Under the pieces are notes generated by a model. The model had not been told where the DNA came from and searched no databases. It saw only the letters and a list, made by a program, of their open reading frames with translations. A program made the position numbers and the translations under genes. From assembly GCA_937885645.1 (NCBI GenBank), contig CALABJ010000028.1, forward strand, positions 1 to 64,000: a DNA stretch of 64,000 nucleotides, written 5' to 3'. This DNA comes from RGIG4097 sp937885645. GTDB lineage: Bacteria > Bacillota > Clostridia > Christensenellales > CAG-917. Shown here in pieces: positions 32,423 to 40,773 of this stretch (its first letter is position 1; each line of letters starts with the position of its first letter).

Positions 32423-33850
32423 TTATTTGATATTTTCGTAGATTGCAAGATATTTTCTTGCGCTTCTGTCCCAGCCGTAGTCACCGCTCATAGCGTTTTC
32501 AGTGACGGCTGTCCAGTTGTCTTTGTCGTGATATGCTGCGTACGTTCTCCACACGGCGTCAAGCATATCGTAGCAGTTGTAAGTCTTAAAGGTGAAACCT
32601 CTTCCCGTCTTTGTTTCAGGGTTGTAGGCTTCAACGGTGTCTTTAAGACCGCCTGTTTCTCTTACGATAGGAATACTGCCGTAAGTCATTGCAATCATTT
32701 GACTCAGTCCGCAGGGTTCAAACTTTGAGGGCATAAGGAAGATATCACTTGCGCCGTAAAGTTTTGATGCGATGTCACTGCTGAATTGAAGTATTCCTCT
32801 AAACTTGTTGGGATAGTCGCTTTCAACTCTCTTCACAAGGTTTTCATATTTCCAATCCCCAGTGCCCAGGACAACCACTTGCACGTCTGCTCTCATGATT
32901 TCGTCAATGACTTGTGCCACAAGGTCAAGCCCCTTTTGCTCTGTGAGGCGGGTGACCATTGCAATCATAGGTCTGTTTTCGTCATAGGACAGATTGAGCA
33001 TTTGGCAGAGTGCTTTCTTGTTTTCCTTCTTCTTTTCTGCCACGGTTGCCTTGTCAAAGTTGACAAAGAGTGCCTTGTCTGTTGAAGGGTCATAGAGTTT
33101 GGTGTCAATGCCGTTGACCACGCCGTGAAGCTTGAATCTTCTTTCAGACAAAATGCCTTCAAGACCATAACTATAGAAGGGGTCAAGGATTTCGGTTGCG
33201 TAGGTTTCACTGACAGTTGTCACCACGTTGCTTGCCTCGATACCACCTTTCATATAGTTGACGCAGTCGCTGTTGATGACCAAATTGTTTGCCCATTCAG
33301 GAAGCCCCAAAACGTCGGGAATAATATCCGTGCCGTATCTGCCTTGGAACTCAATGTTGTGGATTGTAAACACTGTCTTGATGCCCTTGTATCTATCATC
33401 GTTGCGGTAGAACACGTCAAGGAAAACAGGTGTCAATGCGGTGTGCCAGTCGTTGGTATGAAGGATGTCGGGATAGTAGTCAACAAGCTTCAATGCTTCA
33501 AGCACAGCCTTTGAAAAGAAGGCAAATCTTTCGTGGTCATCAAAGTGACCATAAAGACCTTTACGCTTGAAATAATACTCGTTGTCAACAAAATAGTAGG
33601 TTATACCATCAAAAACTGACTCATAAACCCCACAATATTGTTTTCTCCAACCAAGTTCCACTTGTGTTGCACCCACAAAACGGAAACTGTCTTTGAAGGC
33701 AGGTTTGATTTCATCCTTGTAAAAAGGAAGGATGACTCTGCACTCGTGTCCCAAGTTTTTGAATGACTTGGGCAGTGCGCCTGCAACGTCTCCAAGACCG
33801 CCTGTTCTTATGAAGGGCATTGCTTCTGATGTGACGAATAAGATATTCAT
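32423..33850 (-). CDS. glgA: glycogen synthase
   Basis: 475 residues, GT5 family. It elongates alpha-1,4-glucan from ADP-glucose. The N-terminal NILFVTSEAMPFIRTGGLGDVAGALP contains the substrate loop (RTGGLGD instead of the usual KTGGLGD). The C-terminal half has the conserved PSKFEPCGLSQMIAM. ATG 33850 is used because AGGAG sits 5 nt before it; a GTG two codons upstream is too close. Third from the end of the operon. Confidence 0.97.
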   Translation of the reverse strand: MNILFVTSEAMPFIRTGGLGDVAGALPKSFKNLGHECRVILPFYKDEIKPAFKDSFRFVGATQVELGWRKQYCGVYESVFDGITYYFVDNEYYFKRKGLYGHFDDHERFAFFSKAVLEALKLVDYYPDILHTNDWHTALTPVFLDVFYRNDDRYKGIKTVFTIHNIEFQGRYGTDIIPDVLGLPEWANNLVINSDCVNYMKGGIEASNVVTTVSETYATEILDPFYSYGLEGILSERRFKLHGVVNGIDTKLYDPSTDKALFVNFDKATVAEKKKENKKALCQMLNLSYDENRPMIAMVTRLTEQKGLDLVAQVIDEIMRADVQVVVLGTGDWKYENLVKRVESDYPNKFRGILQFSSDIASKLYGASDIFLMPSKFEPCGLSQMIAMTYGSIPIVRETGGLKDTVEAYNPETKTGRGFTFKTYNCYDMLDAVWRTYAAYHDKDNWTAVTENAMSGDYGWDRSARKYLAIYENIK

Positions 33851-33874
33851 AATCACTCCTTTTTGGTCTATTGA

Positions 33875-34990
33875 TTAGATTACTTTGCCTTTGACGACCA
33901 CCATAGGATAGGACTCGTGACCGCTGAGGTGGCGTCCGTCCTTGATGATGACGTCCTTGTCTGTGATTGTATAGTCAAGGGTTGCGTTTTCCATGATGAT
34001 GCCGTCTTCCATAACGATGGAGTTGCGGACCACTGCTCCCTTGCCCACTTTTACGCTTCTGAAAAGAATGCTGTTTTCAACAGTGCCTTCGATGACACAG
34101 CCGTCTGCGATGATGCTGTTTTTCACCGATGAATCAACGCCGTATCTTGCAGGGACGCTGTCCTTGACCTTTGTGAGGATTGTTGAGTGCTTGTAGAACA
34201 AACTCTCTCTCACCTTAGGATCAAGAAGTTCCATACTATGTTTGAAATAGGAAGGTATGCGGTCGATGACTGCAACATAGTCCTTGACTTCGTAGTTCAT
34301 GACGTACAGGCTGTCAAGGCTCTTTTGGAGAATGTCTCTTTCAAAGTCGTCATAGCCGTAGGCGTATGCTGTGTCCACCAAGGAGATGAGAAGGTCTTTC
34401 TTGATGAAATAGATGTTGAGGGTGCAAAGTTGAGTGCCCTTGTCTGCATCAACTGCAAGACGCATATCTGTGATGCGGTTGTTTTTGTCTGCGCTGACAA
34501 CAACCTTTCTCACGATGGGGTCGTCAACCTTGTAGGTGAGGACTGTGACATCTGCTCCCTTTTCAATGTGGAACTTTTCAACCTCGTCAAAGTCAATGTT
34601 GAATGCGATATTCGTGTTGGCGATGACCACGTATTCCTCACTGGCTTCAAGCATAAATCCACGGGTTGTGTAGAGTGCTTCAATCTTGCCCTTGTACACG
34701 TCGTGTGAGCTGTTGAAAACGTAAGGAGGATAGACGGAGATACCGCCGTTTTTTCTGTTCAAATCCCAGTCTCTACCTTGACGGATATGGTCCATCAATG
34801 AGTTGTAGTTATTTTTGGTGATGATGCCGATTTTGGTGATGTTTGCGCTGACAAGGTTTGACAGAGCAAAGTCGATAAGACGATATCTTCCACCAAAAGG
34901 CAGAGATGCGGTTGTGCGATGGATTGTCAGGTCATTGAGGTGATTTTCTGCATCCGCTGCAAAAAGGATTGCCATGGTATTGTTTTTCAT
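33875..34990 (-). CDS. glgD: GlgD, ADP-glucose pyrophosphorylase companion subunit
   Basis: 371 residues. The nucleotidyltransferase-like domain (LPFGGRYRLIDFALSNLVSANI) lacks the intact GGxGTRL pyrophosphorylase loop present in GlgC; it begins AILFAADAENHLNDLT. The C-terminal part is a left-handed beta-helix. In Firmicutes GlgD associates with GlgC and modulates activity. It directly follows glgC, with AGGAGG before the ATG. Confidence 0.95.
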   Translation of the reverse strand: MKNNTMAILFAADAENHLNDLTIHRTTASLPFGGRYRLIDFALSNLVSANITKIGIITKNNYNSLMDHIRQGRDWDLNRKNGGISVYPPYVFNSSHDVYKGKIEALYTTRGFMLEASEEYVVIANTNIAFNIDFDEVEKFHIEKGADVTVLTYKVDDPIVRKVVVSADKNNRITDMRLAVDADKGTQLCTLNIYFIKKDLLISLVDTAYAYGYDDFERDILQKSLDSLYVMNYEVKDYVAVIDRIPSYFKHSMELLDPKVRESLFYKHSTILTKVKDSVPARYGVDSSVKNSIIADGCVIEGTVENSILFRSVKVGKGAVVRNSIVMEDGIIMENATLDYTITDKDVIIKDGRHLSGHESYPMVVVKGKVI

Positions 34991-35001
34991 AATTTCTCCT
35001 C

Positions 35002-36207
35002 CTAACCTATCATTTCATTTGCGCCCACGGTTGCGCCTTCGGGCAGTTCGTACTTGGGTGCGATGACGCTTATCTTCCACTCGCCGGGTCTGCACTCGTC
35101 AAGAGTTTCACCCACCATTGCGTTTTTGCCAATCTTTGCGCCCCAACCGATAATTGAGTATCTTACGTCTGCCCCTTCTTCAATGACTGCGCCAGGCATG
35201 ATGATTGAGCCTTCAACGTATGCTCCCTTGCCGATGGTCACTGAGTGTGAAATCACACTGTCTTTGACAGTGCCGTGAACAACGGTACCTTCACTGATGA
35301 GGGAGTGTTGCACTTTGCCTGTGGGTGACACGTAGTGAGGGGGCTCTGCCATATTTCTTGCATAAATCTTCCACTTGTCATCGTCAAGATTCAAACCGCT
35401 TTCACGATTGTTGAGGATGTCCATGTTGGCTTCCCAAAGGGATGAGATTGTGCCCACGTCCTTCCAGTAGCCTTGGAATTTGTATGCAAACATCCTTTGC
35501 TTGTCATTAAGCATATTGGGGATGATGTTTTTGCCAAAGTCATTTTCACTGGCGGGATTTGCTTCGTCTGCGATGAGGTATCTGCGGAGCACTTCCCAAG
35601 TGAAGATATAGATGCCCATTGATGCCTTGTTGCTCTTGGGGTTTTTGGGCTTTTCTTCAAACTCTACGATTTGGTTTGTGTTGCCTTTCAAGTTCAAGAT
35701 GCCAAAACGGCTTGCTTCTTCCATAGGCACTTCAAGGACTGCGATGGTGCAGTCTGCTTTGTTTGCCTTATGTTCACGAAGCATATCGGCGTAGTCCATT
35801 TTGTAGATGTGGTCACCGGACAGCAAAACAACGTATTCAGGATCGTAGTTGTCTATGAAGTCGATGTTTTGATAGATTGCGTTTGCCGTGCCCTTGTACC
35901 ACTCACCTGACGATGCTCTCATAAAGGGAGGCAAAATGTAGATGCCGCCGTTGAGTCTGTCAAGGTCCCAAGGTTGACCGTTGCCTATGTATTGATGCAA
36001 CTCAAAAGGACGATATTGTGTCAAGACACCTATGGTGTCAATGCCACTGTTGACGCAGTTGGACAAAGGAAAGTCTATGATGCGATATTTTGCACCAAAA
36101 GGCACTGCCGGCTTTGCCACCTCGTTGGTCAACACACCAAGACGTGTGCCTTGACCACCTGCAAGAAGCATCGCAAGACACTCCTTCTTTTTGCTGTTAA
36201 TGCTCAT
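35002..36207 (-). CDS. glgC: glucose-1-phosphate adenylyltransferase catalytic subunit
   Basis: 401 residues. It makes ADP-glucose from ATP and glucose-1-phosphate. Catalytic loop LLAGGQGTRLG (about 15-25), then YRIIDFPLSNCVNSGI, and a C-terminal beta-helix. The ATG shares one base with the glgB stop (TAATG), with GGAGGG 6 nt before, so it is translationally coupled to glgB. Confidence 0.97.
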   Translation of the reverse strand: MSINSKKKECLAMLLAGGQGTRLGVLTNEVAKPAVPFGAKYRIIDFPLSNCVNSGIDTIGVLTQYRPFELHQYIGNGQPWDLDRLNGGIYILPPFMRASSGEWYKGTANAIYQNIDFIDNYDPEYVVLLSGDHIYKMDYADMLREHKANKADCTIAVLEVPMEEASRFGILNLKGNTNQIVEFEEKPKNPKSNKASMGIYIFTWEVLRRYLIADEANPASENDFGKNIIPNMLNDKQRMFAYKFQGYWKDVGTISSLWEANMDILNNRESGLNLDDDKWKIYARNMAEPPHYVSPTGKVQHSLISEGTVVHGTVKDSVISHSVTIGKGAYVEGSIIMPGAVIEEGADVRYSIIGWGAKIGKNAMVGETLDECRPGEWKISVIAPKYELPEGATVGANEMIG

Positions 36208-38099
36208 TATTTTCCCTCCTTATCCTCGGGTATCAAAATCATAACCGAGTTTTTAGGTATATTTACCTTGATTGAATAGGGGTGTCCGTGAGCGGGTCTG
36301 CCCACTGCTCTAAAAGTGGGACGACGCTCCTCTTCACCGCCGTATTTTTTGAGAGCAGAATAAAGTTCCGCCCTATACGCCTTCTTTTCGGGGACGCCCA
36401 TGACGTACTTGTTGCGTTCAACGGGTGAGAAGTTGACCACCACTATGACGTACTTTCCGTCTGCGGACGAGCGGATATATGAGGCGATATTGTTTTCTTT
36501 GTCGTCAACCACAATCCACTTGAATCCGTCGTATGTTGAGTCAAGTTGCCAAAGTTCCTTGTGTTCAAGATAGAAGTGGTTCATATCCTTGACAAACTTC
36601 CTAAATGAGTTGTGTCTAGGATAGTCCAGCAAGAACCAATCAAGTTCTTGATTGTAGTTCCACTCAATGAACTGAGCAAACTCGTTACCCATAAAGGACA
36701 ACTTCTTGCCGGGGTGTGTCATCATATATCCGTAAAATGCTTTGAGACCTTCAAACTTTTGATCATATTCACCGGGGGCTTTGTTGATCATACTATATTT
36801 GCCGTGGACCACTTCATCGTGGGAAATGGGCAAGATATAGTTTTCGCTGTAAGCATAGGTCAAACCGAAGGTGATGCAGTTGTGGTTGTCCTTTCTAAAG
36901 AAAGGATCAAGTTGGAGATATCTTAGGCTATCGTTCATCCAACCCATATTCCACTTGAAGTTGAATCCAAGGCCACCAGTGTAAGGGGGCTTTGTCACCA
37001 TAGGATATGCAGTTGATTCCTCTGCAATGGTGATTGCGCCGTGGTGCTTTGAAAGGATTGCAGTGTTCAAGTTTTGCAAAAACTCCTTGGCTTCAAGGTT
37101 GTAGTTTCCGCCGTACTTGTTGGGCACCCAATCGCCGTCATTTCTGCCATAGTCAAGATAGAGCATGCTGGCAACGGCGTCACAACGGATTCCGTCAATG
37201 TGATACACGTCAAACCAGAACATTGCTGCTGAAATCAAAAAACTCTTGACTTCGTTTTTGCCAAAGTCATAGACCAAAGTGCCCCACTCCTTGTGCTCGC
37301 CCTTTCTGGGGTCTGCATATTCGTAGAGGGGTGTGCCGTCAAATCTTGCAAGACCGTGCTCGTCTTTGGGGAAATGAGCAAGCACCCAGTCAAGAATCAC
37401 GCCGATTCCTGCTCGGTGACAGCGGTCAATAAATTCCATAAGGTCGTCAGGAGTGCCAAATCTTGACGTAGGCGCAAACATGCCTGTGCATTGATAACCC
37501 CAGCTTCCGTCAAAGGGGTGCTCGGTCAAGGGCATAAATTCAATGTGGGTATAACCCATCTTTTTCACATATGGGATAAGTTCATCCGCAAGGGCTTTGT
37601 AGGAATAATAGTTTCCGTCAGGATAACGCTTCCAACTGCCTGCGTGGACTTCGTAAATATTCATGGGTGAGCCGTAAGGATTGTAGTTAGCACGGTTTTT
37701 CATCCACTTGTTGTCTTTCCAGCGATATTTGCCAACGTCATACAACTTTGATGCAGTTGCAGGTGGTGTTTCGCAGTGCACGGCGTAAGGGTCGCACTTG
37801 AAAACAGTGTTGCCGTTTTGGTCGGTGACGGCAAACTTGTAGTTTGCATACTGCTCAAGGCCGGGGATAAAGGTGCGCCATACACCATCGTATTCCTTCA
37901 CCATAGGGGTGGCGTCAGGTTGCCACTCATTGAAATCACCAACCACAGAAACCTTTTGGGCATTGGGTGCCCAAACGGCAAAACTCCAACCCTCAACACC
38001 GTCTTGTGTATCGGGATAGGGGCAGAACATTTTGTATGCTTCATAGTTGGTTCCTTCGTGGAAAAGGTAGGTTGCAAAACCGTCTTTTGTTCTTGACAT
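36207..38099 (-). CDS. glgB: 1,4-alpha-glucan branching enzyme
   Basis: 630 residues, GH13. An N-terminal CBM48 domain (WSFAVWAPNAQKVSVVGDFNEW) precedes the barrel: DWVLAHFPKDEHG, GIRCDAVASMLYLDYGR with the nucleophile Asp (near 308), AEEST (near 360) and PISHDEVVHGK. It introduces alpha-1,6 branches. ATG 38099 has AGGAGG 5 nt upstream; an upstream in-frame start would add 45 unrelated residues across the promoter. First gene of the glg operon. Confidence 0.97.
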   Translation of the reverse strand: MSRTKDGFATYLFHEGTNYEAYKMFCPYPDTQDGVEGWSFAVWAPNAQKVSVVGDFNEWQPDATPMVKEYDGVWRTFIPGLEQYANYKFAVTDQNGNTVFKCDPYAVHCETPPATASKLYDVGKYRWKDNKWMKNRANYNPYGSPMNIYEVHAGSWKRYPDGNYYSYKALADELIPYVKKMGYTHIEFMPLTEHPFDGSWGYQCTGMFAPTSRFGTPDDLMEFIDRCHRAGIGVILDWVLAHFPKDEHGLARFDGTPLYEYADPRKGEHKEWGTLVYDFGKNEVKSFLISAAMFWFDVYHIDGIRCDAVASMLYLDYGRNDGDWVPNKYGGNYNLEAKEFLQNLNTAILSKHHGAITIAEESTAYPMVTKPPYTGGLGFNFKWNMGWMNDSLRYLQLDPFFRKDNHNCITFGLTYAYSENYILPISHDEVVHGKYSMINKAPGEYDQKFEGLKAFYGYMMTHPGKKLSFMGNEFAQFIEWNYNQELDWFLLDYPRHNSFRKFVKDMNHFYLEHKELWQLDSTYDGFKWIVVDDKENNIASYIRSSADGKYVIVVVNFSPVERNKYVMGVPEKKAYRAELYSALKKYGGEEERRPTFRAVGRPAHGHPYSIKVNIPKNSVMILIPEDKEGK

Positions 38100-38126
38100 G
38101 GTTGCCTCCTTAGGCTTTATATATGC

Positions 38127-38155
38127 ATTATAACAAAAATAAATATATATAACAA
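38127..38155 (-). promoter_or_regulatory. promoter of the glycogen operon
   Basis: TTGTTA (38155-38150), 17-nt spacer, TATAAT (38132-38127). Confidence 0.8.
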
Positions 38156-38238
38156 TAGCAAAATTCAAGTTTTTTTGCATTTTTTGTAGAATTTTTCTGT
38201 CAAAATTTGAAAATTTGTTAAAAACGAAAGGCAAAAAT

Positions 38239-38261
38239 CCGCAATTTGCAAACTTTTGCGG
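38239..38261 (-). terminator. terminator of ispE
   Basis: CCGCAA and TTGCGG arms with an 11-nt loop; ATTTTTG follows on the minus strand. Confidence 0.6.
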
Positions 38262-38302
38262 TTTTTGTAAGGTTTTTGGCTTTTTCTTTACAAAAATGGG
38301 AT

Positions 38303-39085
38303 TTAAAAAGTTTTTGTCAAAAATTTGTTGAAGCCGTCAACTTTGTCAAAAACTGACTTTGCACTGGCCTCATCGTCAAAAATTGCCACAACGGCACTGC
38401 CACTGCCACTCATAACTACGTCTTTTGCCCCAAGATTTTCAAGGATTTCACGGGCCTCTTTCACGGCAGGATTGATTTCTCTTGCAGCCTTTTCAAGGTC
38501 GTTTCTGCGAGGGCCAAAACACTCTGCACCTATCTCATCATAGAGTCTATATGCCTTTCCGCTATCTACTCCGCCCTTTACGAGTATGACAAAATGTTTG
38601 AAAATGGGTTCAAGTGCCTCAACCACGTCACCAACGCCAGTCACACGATTGTGTCCGCCTCTATATACAACAGGGATATCACTGCCTATTGTCAACAAAA
38701 AGCGGTTGTCTAAACGGACATTTTTCAAATTTTCAAGGGCTTTCAATACACCTACAACTGCCGTTGATGAGCCACCTATTCCTGCCCCCAAAGGCAGGTT
38801 TTTCTCAATCAAAATATGGCAATCTGTGTCGCCGTATTCTGCCACAAATTTGCTCACCGCACTATCAACCACAGGACGGAATCTGTCTTTGTCAAAGTCA
38901 GCAAGTGACGAGGTGTAGTCAATGACAATGCCACCACTTTCAGTTTTGTTGTAGGTGACTGTGTCGTATAAATCAACGGCAACAGTTTCCATATCAAGGG
39001 TGTGCAAAGCCCCCTTCACTCCGGTTATTACAAGAGAAAGGTTGACTTTTGCAGGGACATTCAACTTGCCGTGATTTTTTTCCAT
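38303..39085 (-). CDS. ispE: 4-diphosphocytidyl-2-C-methyl-D-erythritol kinase
   Basis: 260 residues, GHMP kinase of the MEP isoprenoid pathway. Motifs: PAKVNLSLVI, the ATP-binding loop PLGAGIGGSSTA (near 95), GSDIPVVYRGG and the C-terminal SGSGSAVVAIF. Shorter than the usual ~285, mostly through a compact N-terminus. A TATGAT lies 11 nt before the ATG without a ribosome site or good -35, so a very short leader is likely. It is divergent from the SipL-like gene. Confidence 0.9.
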   Translation of the reverse strand: MEKNHGKLNVPAKVNLSLVITGVKGALHTLDMETVAVDLYDTVTYNKTESGGIVIDYTSSLADFDKDRFRPVVDSAVSKFVAEYGDTDCHILIEKNLPLGAGIGGSSTAVVGVLKALENLKNVRLDNRFLLTIGSDIPVVYRGGHNRVTGVGDVVEALEPIFKHFVILVKGGVDSGKAYRLYDEIGAECFGPRRNDLEKAAREINPAVKEAREILENLGAKDVVMSGSGSAVVAIFDDEASAKSVFDKVDGFNKFLTKTF

Positions 39086-39199
39086 AGGTCAAATATATCA
39101 TATTGTAGAGGATTTTTCAAACCTTTTTATTTTTCCATTTCTTTTGTTTTGGCATATCCTGTTTTTCATCGTCATACAATTTACAAAACGGAGGCGATT

Positions 39200-40663
39200 A
39201 TGTTCAAATTTGACCAAAAAAATGCAATTTCAACCACCTTCCTTCCCCCCATAGAAAGAGTGGTGGAGTTTATCCCACGGGGTGTGGACGGAGTGATGAG
39301 AGTGCTGTCATTGTCAGTGGACGGCAAGGCCCTTTCTCACGCCGTAAACGATGGCTTTGTTGACGTAAATGGACGAGCGGAATTCAAGCTCATATATCTT
39401 GACCTAGACGGCGCAGTTTGCTCGGCAAACTACAACGCAGATTTCTCTGTCCGTCTTGATGGTGACGTGACAAGAGAGGACCAAGTAAACGTTTGTCTAA
39501 AAGTGGTTGAGTGGAGTGTGTCATCAAGCGACACCCTCACCCTTTCTGCCGTTGTAAAAGTGGACGGAAACGTGACAAAAACAATACCTCTCAACATACT
39601 CACTGGCGCAGAAGACAGTTTTGTCACAACGGATATTCTCACAATTCCAACCCACATTGCAACCACTTCTTACTCCTTCCCCGTTGACGAAGAAACCACC
39701 GTCCACGAAGTGCAAAAAGTTTTGTCACTTGACACAAAATGCAGTTTGACAAGTGCAAAAGTGACGGATAAAGTCCTTGATTTGTCAGTTGACACGGTTG
39801 CAATCGTCACTTACGTAGAGGACGGAATCATCCGCACCGCCACCTTCAACGTGGCTTCAACCGAGAGTGTGTCCATAGAGGATTTGTGTGAAGGCGACAG
39901 GGTGAAAGTCACCCCTTACGTCAAGTCAGGGCGGATTGTGCTACACGGCGTGACAGGTGAAAACATACTGCGGTTTGAAGGGGAAATCGGTGTCAATGTT
40001 GACGTGACAAGACTTGAAGAAATTGAGGTGGTAAAAGACCTTTTCTCACTCACTCATCACACCACAACCACCACTGAAAGCAACGATTTGACTTACTTTG
40101 TGGGCAGTGGCTACTACACCGAAAAAATACAGGGTGAAACCACCCTTCCTAGGGGTGAGGACACCGCTCTTGTAGGCGTGCCTGCCACCACGGTTTTCAT
40201 TGCAAAAACCTTGTGTGACGACGGCCTCACAGTTGAGGGAGTTGCCACCACTGAAATCATCTATTCATCTGGTGATGACCTCTATTCAGCAAGGGCGGAA
40301 ATCCCCTACTCAGTCCACCTTGACGGCGATTTCAGTGACACGGTAAAAGCCCGTGCAACAGTCATTGATTCATCGGTCAAAATCAAGGGTGACAAGGCGG
40401 AAATCACCCTCACAATCGCTTTCAACACAAAGTGCTACGTCCCCCACCAAATCAACTATATCAGCGCAGTTGAGCTGGGTGAAGAAAGAGAGGTCAACCG
40501 CTCAGGCCTCAGCATCTACGTGGCAAATGACGGCGACACCCCTTGGGACGTTTGTAAAGCCCTCACCGCCACCCCTGAGCAAATAGCCGAGCAAAATATT
40601 GGGATTGCTTATCCCCTAAAACAGGGAGAGAAAATAATCTATTTTAGACGTATTACAAAGTAA
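39200..40663 (+). CDS. SPOCS (DUF3794) + LysM protein, SipL-like
   Basis: 487 residues. Two or three repeats of the beta-rich SPOCS/DUF3794 domain occupy most of the protein, and the last ~50 residues form a LysM motif (YVANDGDTPWDVCKALTATP). This is the arrangement of SipL, which docks the spore coat morphogenetic protein SpoIVA to the forespore surface in Clostridioides. No signal peptide, consistent with action in the mother cell. ATG 39200 has GGAGG 5 nt upstream; the longer in-frame start would overlap ispE. Its presence supports an endospore-forming host. Confidence 0.85.
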   Translation: MFKFDQKNAISTTFLPPIERVVEFIPRGVDGVMRVLSLSVDGKALSHAVNDGFVDVNGRAEFKLIYLDLDGAVCSANYNADFSVRLDGDVTREDQVNVCLKVVEWSVSSSDTLTLSAVVKVDGNVTKTIPLNILTGAEDSFVTTDILTIPTHIATTSYSFPVDEETTVHEVQKVLSLDTKCSLTSAKVTDKVLDLSVDTVAIVTYVEDGIIRTATFNVASTESVSIEDLCEGDRVKVTPYVKSGRIVLHGVTGENILRFEGEIGVNVDVTRLEEIEVVKDLFSLTHHTTTTTESNDLTYFVGSGYYTEKIQGETTLPRGEDTALVGVPATTVFIAKTLCDDGLTVEGVATTEIIYSSGDDLYSARAEIPYSVHLDGDFSDTVKARATVIDSSVKIKGDKAEITLTIAFNTKCYVPHQINYISAVELGEEREVNRSGLSIYVANDGDTPWDVCKALTATPEQIAEQNIGIAYPLKQGEKIIYFRRITK

Positions 40664-40685
40664 TATTCTTTCACAAGTACGCAAC

Positions 40686-40724
40686 TCACTGAGGTGAATA
40701 TAACTTTGCAAAGCAAAATATAAC
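40686..40724. repeat. micro-hairpin ATATAAC repeats, two units
   Basis: TCAC-TGAG-GTGA-ATATAACT followed by TTGC-AAA-GCAA-AATATAAC, same family as 188-262 and 20560-20660. Located between the SipL-like gene and a terminator. Confidence 0.7.
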
Positions 40725-40734
40725 AAATAAAAAA

Positions 40735-40752
40735 GGCACTCAAACGAGCGCC
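40735..40752 (-). terminator. terminator of the P-type ATPase gene
   Basis: On the minus strand GGCGCTC-GTTT-GAGTGCC (one G-U) followed by TTTTTTATTTG. On the plus strand the same position is an A-C mismatch, so it is better suited to the minus gene. Confidence 0.8.
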
Positions 40753-40773
40753 TTTTTTTATTTATAAATCATA